A stretch of 64,000 nucleotides of DNA from Prauserella marina. GTDB lineage: Bacteria; Actinomycetota; Actinomycetes; Mycobacteriales; Pseudonocardiaceae. A model generated the notes under the pieces. That model saw nothing but the letters and a program-made list of their open reading frames with translations. It was not told where the DNA came from and searched no databases. Shown one piece after another: positions 17,798 to 25,044 of the stretch. Both the position numbers and the translations under genes were made by a program. How positions within the stretch are numbered: position 1 is the first letter of the stretch; each line of letters begins with the position of its first letter. Location of the stretch: positions 4,565,001-4,629,000 of the forward strand of contig NZ_CP016353.1 in assembly GCF_002240355.1 (NCBI RefSeq). Direction: 5' to 3'.

Positions 17798-19129
17798 ATG
17801 ACTCCGGTGATCACCAGGGGCCACCTCGACACCACGGCACTGCTGGCCGCGGGCGAGGAACGCCTCGACTGGCGCTTCAAGGCCATCCCCTCTTCGCTGT
17901 GGGGCCTGCCGCTGGCCACGGCGGCCGACGCGCGCCCTTGCCTGTTCACCGGCGGCTTCCTCGGTCCGGTCGTCGTGCTCGAAGCCGAACCACTCGAACA
18001 CAACCTGCGCACCATGGCCGCCTGGTGCGCGGAGCGCGGGGTCGCGCTCGCCCCGCACGGCAAGACCACGATGGCTCCCCAGCTCTTCGCGAAGCAGTTC
18101 GACAACGGAGCGTGGGGAATCACGGCGGCCAACGCCGCGCAGCTCAGGGTCTACCGCGCCTTCGGAGTGTCCAGGGTGCTGCTGGCCAACCAGCTGGTCG
18201 ACCCCGCGGCGTTGCGCTGGCTCGCCGGTGAACTGGACGACGATCCAGAGTTCGAGTTCTGCTGCTGGGTCGACTCCGTTCGCGGGGTCGAGCTGATGAC
18301 CGCCGCGCTGGCCGGTGCGCGGCGGCAGGTGGACGTGCTCGTCGAACTGGGCCCGCGCGAAGCGAGGCGGGGCAGAACCGGGGTCAGGGACGAGGAAACG
18401 GCGATGGCCGTTGCTCGCGCGGCTGCCGCGAGCCCGGCGCTGCGGCTGACCGGCGTCGGCGGCTACGAGGGCGCGCTCGAAAAGGACACCACCGAACGAG
18501 CACTGGCCCACATCGAATCCTATGTGGACACACTGAGGGAAACGACGATCCTGCTCGCCGAAGCAGGGCTGTTCTCCGACGAGACGCCGGTGATCGTCAG
18601 CGCGGGCGGCAGCGCCTATTTCGACAAGGTCGCACGAGGACTCACCGTCGACTGGCCCTCCTCCCTCGACGGACTGACCGTGCTGCCGGTGCTGCGCAGC
18701 GGCGCGTACCTCACGCACGACGATGGGCGTTACCGGGAGGTGTCGCCGCTGGGCGCCTATCCGAGGGTGAGCGGCCCGCCGTTGCGCTCCGCGCTGCGCG
18801 CCTGGGCACAGGTGACGTCGATTCCCACGAACGATCTCGCGTTGCTGACGATGGGAAAACGCGACGTCTCCTTCGACGACGGCCTCCCCGAACCACAGTC
18901 ACATCGCGACCCGGCGGGCACGGTACGGCCGCTGGAAGGGCACACGGTCGGCAAACTCAACGACCAGCACACCTACCTCACGCTGCCGCCCGGTTCGCCG
19001 CTCGCGGTGGGCGACTGGGTCGGTTTCGGGCTTTCCCACCCGTGCACGGTGTTCGACAAATGGCCGGTGATCCCCGTCGTCGGTGAGGACCGGCACACGG
19101 TCGTCGACTTCGTCCGCACCTACTTCTGA
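17798..19129 (+). CDS. D-serine deaminase-like / amino acid deaminase, fold-type III PLP enzyme
   Basis: The 443-residue product matches alanine-racemase-fold deaminases with the D-serine dehydratase-like C-terminal domain. Visible: RFKAIPSSLWG at the N terminus, the PLP Lys in GVALAPHGKTTMAPQL, EGALEKDT, the VSAGGSAYFD cofactor-phosphate segment, and the zinc-type C-terminal motif LNDQHTYLTLPP with GFGLSHPCTVFDKWPVIPVV (His and Cys ligands). Such enzymes make 2-oxo acids and ammonia from hydroxy-amino acids. ATG 17798 is preferred; an in-frame GTG at 17744 would add 18 residues. Substrate (D-Ser, D-Thr or another) is unknown. Divergent from ridA. Confidence 0.85.
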   Translation: MTPVITRGHLDTTALLAAGEERLDWRFKAIPSSLWGLPLATAADARPCLFTGGFLGPVVVLEAEPLEHNLRTMAAWCAERGVALAPHGKTTMAPQLFAKQFDNGAWGITAANAAQLRVYRAFGVSRVLLANQLVDPAALRWLAGELDDDPEFEFCCWVDSVRGVELMTAALAGARRQVDVLVELGPREARRGRTGVRDEETAMAVARAAAASPALRLTGVGGYEGALEKDTTERALAHIESYVDTLRETTILLAEAGLFSDETPVIVSAGGSAYFDKVARGLTVDWPSSLDGLTVLPVLRSGAYLTHDDGRYREVSPLGAYPRVSGPPLRSALRAWAQVTSIPTNDLALLTMGKRDVSFDDGLPEPQSHRDPAGTVRPLEGHTVGKLNDQHTYLTLPPGSPLAVGDWVGFGLSHPCTVFDKWPVIPVVGEDRHTVVDFVRTYF

Positions 19130-19155
19130 ACGGCACGGGTGCCTAGGCTCGGGGT

Positions 19156-20034
19156 GTGCGGAATTCCGATCTTCACACCCCGGCCTACCAGGCGACGAAG
19201 GCTCGGTTGAGTTCGCGGTTCGGCGAGGACGTCACCACACCGTGGTGGGAAGGACTCGCCCAAACCCTTGCCGTGCTGGGAACGCGGTGGAAGCTGACCA
19301 TCGGCGAACCGGTCGGCAGCGGCAACACCTCGCTCGTGCTGTGGTGCACCATGGCCGGCCGCGGTTCCGCCGTGCTCAAACTGACTCCCGACGCCGGTAT
19401 CGCTTCGGCCGAAGCCACCGCGCTGCGGCAGTGGGCTTCCTCCTCCCGCGTACCGGAGGTGTGGGGCAGCGACACCGGAGCGGTGCTGCTTGAGGCCGTC
19501 CACTCCGGCCATCCCGGACCCGATGTCGCGCTGTCCGAGGTCGCCGGGCTCATCGGCGATCTGCACGCGGCAGGTGACCCCTCGGCGAGCACGCACGATC
19601 TGACCGACCGGATCGAGTTCATCTTCGGTCTCTACCGGAGGCGGTATCCGCGAGCCCGCGGCTTGGCCGGAGGGAAGGCACTCGCGCTGCGCCTGGCCGC
19701 GCGTCCGCTTCGCCGCGTGCTGCTGCACGGCGACCTGCACCCCGGCAACGTGCTCGCCGATCCGGGACGAGGGCTGATCGCGATCGACCCGAGGCCCTGC
19801 GCGGGAGACGCCGCCGTCGACGCGGTCGATTGGGTCTTCCTGTCCGCGGCCTCGGCGCGCGCGTGGCGGCGGCGCTGCGCGGAACTGGCTTCCGCGCTGG
19901 GCTTCGACGAACAGCGGCTGTGGGCGTGGTGCGTGGCCTTCGCACCGCTGCTCGCGGCGGGAACAACGGACCCGGCCGTCCGCGCGGAACTGCTCGGACT
20001 CACCACCGGAGAAAATCAGGTCGTGGAGGAGTAG
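19156..20034 (+). CDS. aminoglycoside/hydroxyurea antibiotic resistance kinase family (APH(6)-like)
   Basis: A 292-residue phosphotransferase of the family that includes streptomycin 6-phosphotransferase and hydroxyurea kinases. It shows the kinase-like N lobe (LTIGEPVGSGNTSLVL, VLKLTPD with the ATP Lys) and the catalytic loop HGDLHPGNVLAD followed by IDPRPCAGDAAVDAVDW carrying the metal-binding Asp. Environmental actinomycetes carry many such genes and most have no proven drug substrate. Start is GTG 19156. Its 3' end overlaps the convergent response-regulator gene by 19 bases. Confidence 0.85.
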   Translation: MRNSDLHTPAYQATKARLSSRFGEDVTTPWWEGLAQTLAVLGTRWKLTIGEPVGSGNTSLVLWCTMAGRGSAVLKLTPDAGIASAEATALRQWASSSRVPEVWGSDTGAVLLEAVHSGHPGPDVALSEVAGLIGDLHAAGDPSASTHDLTDRIEFIFGLYRRRYPRARGLAGGKALALRLAARPLRRVLLHGDLHPGNVLADPGRGLIAIDPRPCAGDAAVDAVDWVFLSAASARAWRRRCAELASALGFDEQRLWAWCVAFAPLLAAGTTDPAVRAELLGLTTGENQVVEE

Positions 20035-20690
20035 CGCACTTCGGGGCGGCCGACGCTGCCGTAGTGCGGGCGGCGATCGGCGAGCCCGTTGTCGGCAAGG
20101 TATTCCAGGTAGCGGCGGGCGGTGACCCGCGAAACGCCGGTCGCGGTCGCCACTCCCGCCGCGGAGATCCCTTCACCGGACTCGGCGAGCACGGCGCTCA
20201 CCGCGTCGAGTGTCGCCCCGCTCATTCCCTTGGGCAGCGCGGTGTGATCGGAGGTGCGCAGCGCGCCCAGCATTCTGTCCACATCGGCCTGGCCGCGTAC
20301 CTGCCCCGGTCTCGCGGCCTGGTCCCTGAACTCCGCGTAGCGTTCCAGTTTCTCGCGCAACGTCGCGAACGTGAACGGCTTCAGCAGGTACTGCACGATG
20401 CCAGCCGACACCGCCGCCCTGACGACGGCAAGATCGCGAGCCGAGGTCACGGCCACGACGTCGGCGGTGGAACCGGCTGCCCGCAATGCCTGGCACACCG
20501 CGAGGCCGTGGGTGTCGGGAAGGTAGAAGTCGAGCAGCACCACGTCCACCCTGTGCCTCGCGCAAAACCGGATCGCCTCGTTGCCGGAGTGCACGACGCC
20601 GGAGACGACGAAGCCCGGCACGCGCTCGACGTACTGCCGGTGTGCCTCCGCCGCGACGGGGTCGTCCTCGACGACCAGCACGAAGATCAT
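20016..20690 (-). CDS. CitB/DcuR-family response regulator
   Basis: Output half of a two-component system. The 224-residue protein has a receiver domain (acidic pocket EDD at 8-10, phospho-acceptor Asp54 in VVLLDFYLPDTHG, switch Thr in VVAVTSARD, Lys in LLKPF) and a C-terminal winged-helix domain (GVSRVTARRYLEYLADNGLA) typical of regulators for C4-dicarboxylates and citrate. The 3' end overlaps the convergent kinase gene; the 5' end overlaps the sensor gene by 4 bases. The divergent DctA-type carrier is the obvious target. Confidence 0.92.
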   Translation of the reverse strand: MIFVLVVEDDPVAAEAHRQYVERVPGFVVSGVVHSGNEAIRFCARHRVDVVLLDFYLPDTHGLAVCQALRAAGSTADVVAVTSARDLAVVRAAVSAGIVQYLLKPFTFATLREKLERYAEFRDQAARPGQVRGQADVDRMLGALRTSDHTALPKGMSGATLDAVSAVLAESGEGISAAGVATATGVSRVTARRYLEYLADNGLADRRPHYGSVGRPEVRYSSTT

Positions 20691-22363
20691 CGTCCACCCT
20701 GATTCGCGCCTGGCGTCACGGCGACGGCTCGTGCTCGGCCGGTGAGCGGGATCCGGATGGTGAACACCGCACCGGAGTCCTGGGCAGCGCCGTCGTCTCC
20801 GTTGCCGACCGAGACGACGCCCCCGTGCCTGCGGACGGTCTGCCCCACCAGCGCGAGGCCCAGTCCCCTTCCCTGCTCACCGCCCGGCTTGGTCGACCAG
20901 CCCTTGCGGAAGATGTCCTGTGCCACGCCGGGCGCGATGCCCCCGCCACTGTCGGCGACCCGCAGGAACAGCTCGTCCGCCGGGGTGCGCACGGTCACGA
21001 CGACCCTCGGCGCGCGTTCGGCCGCGCCCTCGATGGCGGCGTCGATCGCGTTGTCGATCAGGTTGCCGAGGATCGTGATCAGGTCGCGCGAGTCGAGCAG
21101 CGCGCTCGTGTCGTCCATCGCCGTGTCCTCGGTCAGCACCAGTTCGGCTCCGCGTTCGCTCGCTTCACTCGACTTGCCGAGCAGCAGCGCCGCGAGCACC
21201 GGCTCGGACACGGCGCCGACGACCTTGTCCGTGAGCTGTTGTGCCGTTGCCAGTTCCGCCGTCGCCAGCTCCACCGCCTGCTCGCCACGGCCGGTCTCGA
21301 CGAGGGACACGACGGCGTGCAGTTTGTTCGCCGACTCGTGCGCCTGCGCCCGCAGCGACTCGGCGAATCCGCGCACCGTGTCCAGTTCGCCGGTGAGACC
21401 TTGCAACTCGGTGTGGTCGCGCAGGGTCACGACGTTGCCCATCGCCCTGTCGTCCGAGCGGACCTGCACGGTGTTGACCAGCAGCACCCTGGTCTCGGTG
21501 ACGTGCACCTCGTCGCCGCGCCGCCGAGTCGAGGTCATCGTGTCCACGAGATCGCCCGCGAGGCCCAGCTCGGCGACGGATTCGCCGCGCACGTCGCCGG
21601 AAAGGCCGAGCAGTTCCCTCGCCGCATCGTTGCACAGCACCACGCGACCGTCCCTGCCGATCAGCACCAGTCCTTCCCGCACCGCGTGCAGGATCGCCGT
21701 GTAGTACTCGAACATCCCGCTCAGCTCGGCCGGTGCGACTCCCCTCGTCTGCCTGCGCAGCCGTGCACTGACCAGCCAGCTTCCCGCGACGCCGACGGCG
21801 AGCACTCCACCGGCGACGATCAGCAACGGTTCGAGCCGTTCCCGCAGTTCGGCCGTGATCGCCTCGACGGTGATGCCGACCGCCACCAGTGCCACCACGG
21901 TGCCCTCGCCGTCGAAAACCGGGGTGACCGTGCGCACGGACGGACCGAGCGTGCCCGTGTAGGTCTCGGTGAACGGCCGCCCGGCGAGCGCCTCGGCGGT
22001 GTTGCCGACGAAGGTCTGTCCGATCAGCTCCGGGTTCGGATGCGTGTGGCGGACGCCGTCGGTGTCCATGATCGTGATGAAGTCGACCCCGGTGTCGGCG
22101 CGCACCTGCTCCACGAACGGCTGCAACTCGGCGCTGGGATCGGGCCCCGACACGGCAAGGCGGACGCCGGGCGAGTCGGCCAGCGTCGCGGCCACGGAGG
22201 TGACCTCGTCGGCCGCCTTGTCGTCGGCGGCGCGGACCGCGTCGACGTAGGCCAGTGCGAGTCCTCCGGCGACGAGAACCCCGACCAGCACGAGCTGGAG
22301 CACCAGCAGCTGGCGGGCGAGGCTCCAGCTCTTCGGCGAAACATGCACGCCACATGACAACAC
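20687..22363 (-). CDS. CitA/DcuS-family sensor histidine kinase
   Basis: Membrane sensor of 558 residues. It has TM1 (about 15-45, LVLQLVLVGVLVAGGLALAY), an extracytoplasmic PDC/Cache-like domain (about 46-170) with ITIMDTDGVRHTHPNPELIG, TM2 (LLIVAGGVLAVGVAGSWLV), a PAS domain (about 215-330), the dimerisation His in RAQAHESANKLHAVVSL, and a HATPase with NLIDNAIDAA, DSGGGIAPGV and GRGLGLALVG. This layout matches C4-dicarboxylate and citrate sensors. A downstream GTG (22348) is an alternative start. Paired by a 4-base overlap with its regulator. Confidence 0.93.
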   Translation of the reverse strand: MLSCGVHVSPKSWSLARQLLVLQLVLVGVLVAGGLALAYVDAVRAADDKAADEVTSVAATLADSPGVRLAVSGPDPSAELQPFVEQVRADTGVDFITIMDTDGVRHTHPNPELIGQTFVGNTAEALAGRPFTETYTGTLGPSVRTVTPVFDGEGTVVALVAVGITVEAITAELRERLEPLLIVAGGVLAVGVAGSWLVSARLRRQTRGVAPAELSGMFEYYTAILHAVREGLVLIGRDGRVVLCNDAARELLGLSGDVRGESVAELGLAGDLVDTMTSTRRRGDEVHVTETRVLLVNTVQVRSDDRAMGNVVTLRDHTELQGLTGELDTVRGFAESLRAQAHESANKLHAVVSLVETGRGEQAVELATAELATAQQLTDKVVGAVSEPVLAALLLGKSSEASERGAELVLTEDTAMDDTSALLDSRDLITILGNLIDNAIDAAIEGAAERAPRVVVTVRTPADELFLRVADSGGGIAPGVAQDIFRKGWSTKPGGEQGRGLGLALVGQTVRRHGGVVSVGNGDDGAAQDSGAVFTIRIPLTGRARAVAVTPGANQGGR

Positions 22364-22414
22364 AGCCAGCCGCTGTTGCCGTCACTTCGGTCGCGAACGA
22401 AATGAACACAACGG

Positions 22415-22426
22415 TGACCTGGGTCA
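22415..22426. promoter_or_regulatory. candidate operator between sensor kinase and carrier genes
   Basis: The 114-base divergent gap contains the inverted repeat TGACC-TG-GGTCA at 22415-22426, perfect in both arms. It lies 52 bases upstream of the carrier start and is the best palindrome in the gap, so it is a plausible site for the CitB-type regulator. Only the symmetry is observed; binding is inference. Confidence 0.35.
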
Positions 22427-22477
22427 TCTCGGTGCAGATAGTCGTCGCGATCAGCTCAATCTCTCAAGGAGGCAACG

Positions 22478-23833
22478 TTGCCTGAGCCGTCGACAGCGGC
22501 CGAGGCCGCACCACGACGCCGCGACCGGATGCATTACCTGTACCTGGCGGTCATCGCCGCGGTGATCCTCGGCATCACCGTCGGGTTCGCGTTCCCCGAG
22601 TTTGCGGCCAACCTCAAACCGCTCGGCAGCGGTTTCGTCGACCTCATCAAGATGATGATCAGCCCGATCATCTTCTGCACCATCGTGCTCGGCATCGGCT
22701 CAGTGGCGAAGGCCGCGAAGGTCGGCAAGGTCGGGCTGCTCGCGCTCAGCTACTTCCTGGTGATGTCCACGTTCGCGCTCGCGATCGGGCTCATCGTCGG
22801 CAACATCCTGCACCCCGGCGAGGGCATGCGGCTCGACCCCGACGACGTCGCCGCCGTGCAGGAGCAGGCATCCGAGGGCGAAGGGACCGTCGACTTCCTG
22901 CTCGGCATCATCCCGGAAAGTCTCGTGTCGGCCTTCACCGATGGATCTGTGCTACAGACGCTGCTCGTGGCGCTGCTGACCGGATTCGCGCTACAGAAAC
23001 TCGGCAGGGTCGGCGAACCGGTCCTGCGTGGCATCGAGCATCTGCAACGGCTCGTTTTCCGCATTCTGGCGATGATCATGTGGGCCGCGCCCGTCGGTGC
23101 CTTCGGGGCGATCGCGGCAGTGGTCGGCGAAACCGGCTGGGACGCGCTCAAGAGCCTCGCGGTCATCATGGTCGGCTTCTACCTCACCTGTCTGCTGTTC
23201 GTGTTCCTCGTGCTCGGCGCCGTGTTGTGGTTCGGGGCGAGGATGAACGTGTTCAAGTTGCTCGGCTACCTCGGCAGAGAGTTCCTGCTCATCGTGTCGA
23301 CGTCGTCGTCGGAGTCCGCGCTGCCAAGGCTCATCGCGAAGATGGAGCACCTCGGGGTCAGCAAGCCCGTCGTCGGCATCACCGTGCCGACCGGCTACTC
23401 GTTCAACCTCGACGGCACCGCCATCTACCTGACGATGGCCACTCTGTTCATCGCCACCGCGCAGGGCAGTCCGCTCGGCATCGGCGAACAGATCTCGCTG
23501 CTGGTGTTCATGGTGATCGCGTCGAAGGGCGCGGCGGGAGTCAGCGGTGCCGGGATCGCGACACTGGCAGGCGGCCTCCAGTCGCACCGGCCGGAACTGG
23601 TCGACGGCGTCGGGTTCATCCTCGGAATCGACCGGTTCATGTCCGAGGCGCGCGCGTTGACGAACTTCGCGGGTAACGCCATCGCCACCGTCGTCATCGG
23701 CTCGTGGACGAAGGAATTCGACCGGGATCAGGCAGATCGGGTGTTCGCGGGACAGGACCCGTTCAACGAGGCTACGCTCGTCGACGATCACCAACCTGCG
23801 ACAGAGCCGGAACGCGAACCGGTTCGGGCGTAG
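22478..23833 (+). CDS. dctA: dicarboxylate/amino acid:cation symporter (DAACS, DctA-like)
   Basis: Sodium- or proton-coupled uptake of C4-dicarboxylates or acidic amino acids across the cytoplasmic membrane. The 451-residue protein starts at a TTG behind AAGGAGG. About eight membrane helices and two re-entrant loops are recognisable, including the family motifs MMISPIIFCTIVLGI, STSSSESALPRLI (the serine-rich HP1 tip), GYSFNLDGTAIYL (NMDGT-like) and GAAGVSGAGI (HP2), plus the late helix NFAGNAIATVVI. Divergent from a DcuS/CitA-like two-component system, which points to dicarboxylates rather than glutamate. Confidence 0.93.
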   Translation: MPEPSTAAEAAPRRRDRMHYLYLAVIAAVILGITVGFAFPEFAANLKPLGSGFVDLIKMMISPIIFCTIVLGIGSVAKAAKVGKVGLLALSYFLVMSTFALAIGLIVGNILHPGEGMRLDPDDVAAVQEQASEGEGTVDFLLGIIPESLVSAFTDGSVLQTLLVALLTGFALQKLGRVGEPVLRGIEHLQRLVFRILAMIMWAAPVGAFGAIAAVVGETGWDALKSLAVIMVGFYLTCLLFVFLVLGAVLWFGARMNVFKLLGYLGREFLLIVSTSSSESALPRLIAKMEHLGVSKPVVGITVPTGYSFNLDGTAIYLTMATLFIATAQGSPLGIGEQISLLVFMVIASKGAAGVSGAGIATLAGGLQSHRPELVDGVGFILGIDRFMSEARALTNFAGNAIATVVIGSWTKEFDRDQADRVFAGQDPFNEATLVDDHQPATEPEREPVRA

Positions 23834-23907
23834 AACGACCGGCGCCGGGATCCCCCTCATCCCCCGCCCGGCGCCGGAGGGATCCCGTCGAGGCGGGGTC
23901 CGGGCCG

Positions 23908-23941
23908 TGGGGCCCTGTTCGATGACACGGACAGGGCCCCA
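23908..23941 (+). terminator. hairpin terminator downstream of dctA
   Basis: Arms TGGGGCCCTGT (23908-23918) and ACAGGGCCCCA (23931-23941) pair perfectly over 11 bp, extendable by T-G and C-G pairs. A second GC-rich inverted repeat using GGGATCCC (about 23849-23888) precedes it. No T tract follows. The remainder of the gap to 24155 holds the 42-bp tandem repeat. Confidence 0.75.
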
Positions 23942-24009
23942 CGCCCCGCTATCGCTGGTCCAGGGGCTGGCGGGGCTCACGGTTCGGGTTCGGTTCGCCG
24001 TGGTTGGTT

Positions 24010-24100
24010 GGCTGGGCGCGGTGCGGCAGGTTCGGTTCGGCGGGGTTCGCTGGCTGGGCGCGGTGCGGCGAGTTCGGTTCGGCGGGGTTCGCTGGCTGGG
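24010..24100. repeat. 42-bp tandem repeat, 2.2 copies
   Basis: Unit 1 is 24010-24051 and unit 2 is 24052-24093, each starting GGCTGGGCGCGGTGCGGC and differing only around the centre (AGG versus GAG); a third partial copy begins at 24094. The unit is 14 codons long, so all six frames stay open. It lies just past the 3' end of the SRPBCC gene. No coding role is supported. Confidence 0.85.
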
Positions 24101-24155
24101 TTCGCGGTTCGGACTCGCGGGACTGGCGGTGGTCCCGGAGCGATGGGTGGGACGT

Positions 24156-24602
24156 TCACCGGCGCAGCATGGAGCGAAGTCCCCGCTGTCCCCTGCGCAT
24201 CATGACCGCGTGGTTGGCCCTGAACACGGGACGGGCCAGCGGAGACAACGCGCGGAGCAGTGTTTTCGTGGCGACCACCTGCTGGAGGATCTCCAGTCTC
24301 GTCGCGGATCCGGGTCCTTCCTGAACGCGGGCGGTGAGCGAACCTTCGAGGTCGCCGGTCAGTGCCACGCCCAGTCTGCCCGCGCGCTCGTCCTGCTCCA
24401 GCCGGGTCATCCGGAGGGTCAGGGCGAACGGCAGCGTGGCCCTGCACACCAGTTCGGCGGTTTCCTCGTCGATCTTGCTCACGGTCCGCACATCCGGCCA
24501 CCACTGCGGGTAGCGCGCGACATCGACCACCGCGGCGAACACGGTGGCTACCGGCGCGTCGATGAGCCACGCCGCACGGAACCGGTAGAAGTCCGACCGC
24601 AC
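24156..24602 (-). CDS. SRPBCC-family (polyketide cyclase/START-like) protein
   Basis: A 148-residue helix-grip protein with a hydrophobic cavity. It shows FRAAWLIDAPVATVFAAVVD, the family opening, then ARYPQWWPDVRTV and the C-terminal helix segment. The ligand is unknown; members range from cyclases to lipid carriers and cell-growth regulators. The C terminus is basic and arginine-rich (MMRRGQRGLRSMLRR), which is less usual and might bind membrane or nucleic acid. It stands alone between two tandem-repeat patches, separate from the dctA unit. Confidence 0.8.
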   Translation of the reverse strand: MRSDFYRFRAAWLIDAPVATVFAAVVDVARYPQWWPDVRTVSKIDEETAELVCRATLPFALTLRMTRLEQDERAGRLGVALTGDLEGSLTARVQEGPGSATRLEILQQVVATKTLLRALSPLARPVFRANHAVMMRRGQRGLRSMLRR

Positions 24603-24691
24603 TCCGCAAGTATGCCGCGAGCGGGGTCACATCGGCATGCGTTCGCGATCGGGCGCGTCAGGTGAGTGCAGGCGGGGAGTTGATCTGCGCG

Positions 24692-24810
24692 GCGCGGATC
24701 TCGCCGTCCCAGGCGCGGATCTCGGCGTCCCAGGCGCGGAACTCGCCAGCCCGAGCGCGGAACTCGGCGACCTGGACGCGGAACTCGGCGACCTGAGCGT
24801 GGGACTCGCG
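24692..24810. repeat. 21-bp tandem repeat, five good copies
   Basis: Copies begin at 24692, 24713, 24734, 24755 and 24776, with a degenerate sixth to about 24810; the consensus opens GCGCGGAACTCGGCG. The period is seven codons, so long ORFs stay open on both strands; the + strand would read as heptads such as ADLGVPG and AELGDLD. The surrounding gap (24603-25044) has no recognisable gene. Probably a minisatellite; function unknown. Confidence 0.85.
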
Positions 24811-24833
24811 GGCGCTCCCTCGCCAAGCCCACA

Positions 24834-24927
24834 CCGCCGCCCATCCCCACGGTCCACGCCGCCGTCCCCACGGCCCACGCCGCCCGCCACCCCACGGCTC
24901 GCGCCGCCGCCCATCCCCATGGGGCAC
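24834..24927. repeat. degenerate 21-24 bp GC-rich repeats
   Basis: Four imperfect units built on GCCGCC...CCCCACGG...CAC follow the 21-bp repeat in the same gap upstream of uvrA's 3' end. They are less regular, with unit lengths varying by a few bases. I see no start, ribosome site or domain in either direction. Confidence 0.6.
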
Positions 24928-25044
24928 GCAGCACCACGACGCACGGCGCCACCAACGCACGCCACCCCGGGCAGACGCCGCGACACGGCCGCCGCCCAGC
25001 GGACCTGGCCACCCCGGCAGGCGCCGCGACGGGCGTGGCGACGC

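Noticed and set aside
19156-20034. Acquired drug-resistance gene
   Set aside because: The kinase fold is clear, but the gene has normal base composition and no mobile context; many actinomycetes have such chromosomal genes without proven drug targets.
24010-24927. CRISPR array
   Set aside because: Repeats are directly tandem with no unique spacers and no cas genes are in the window.
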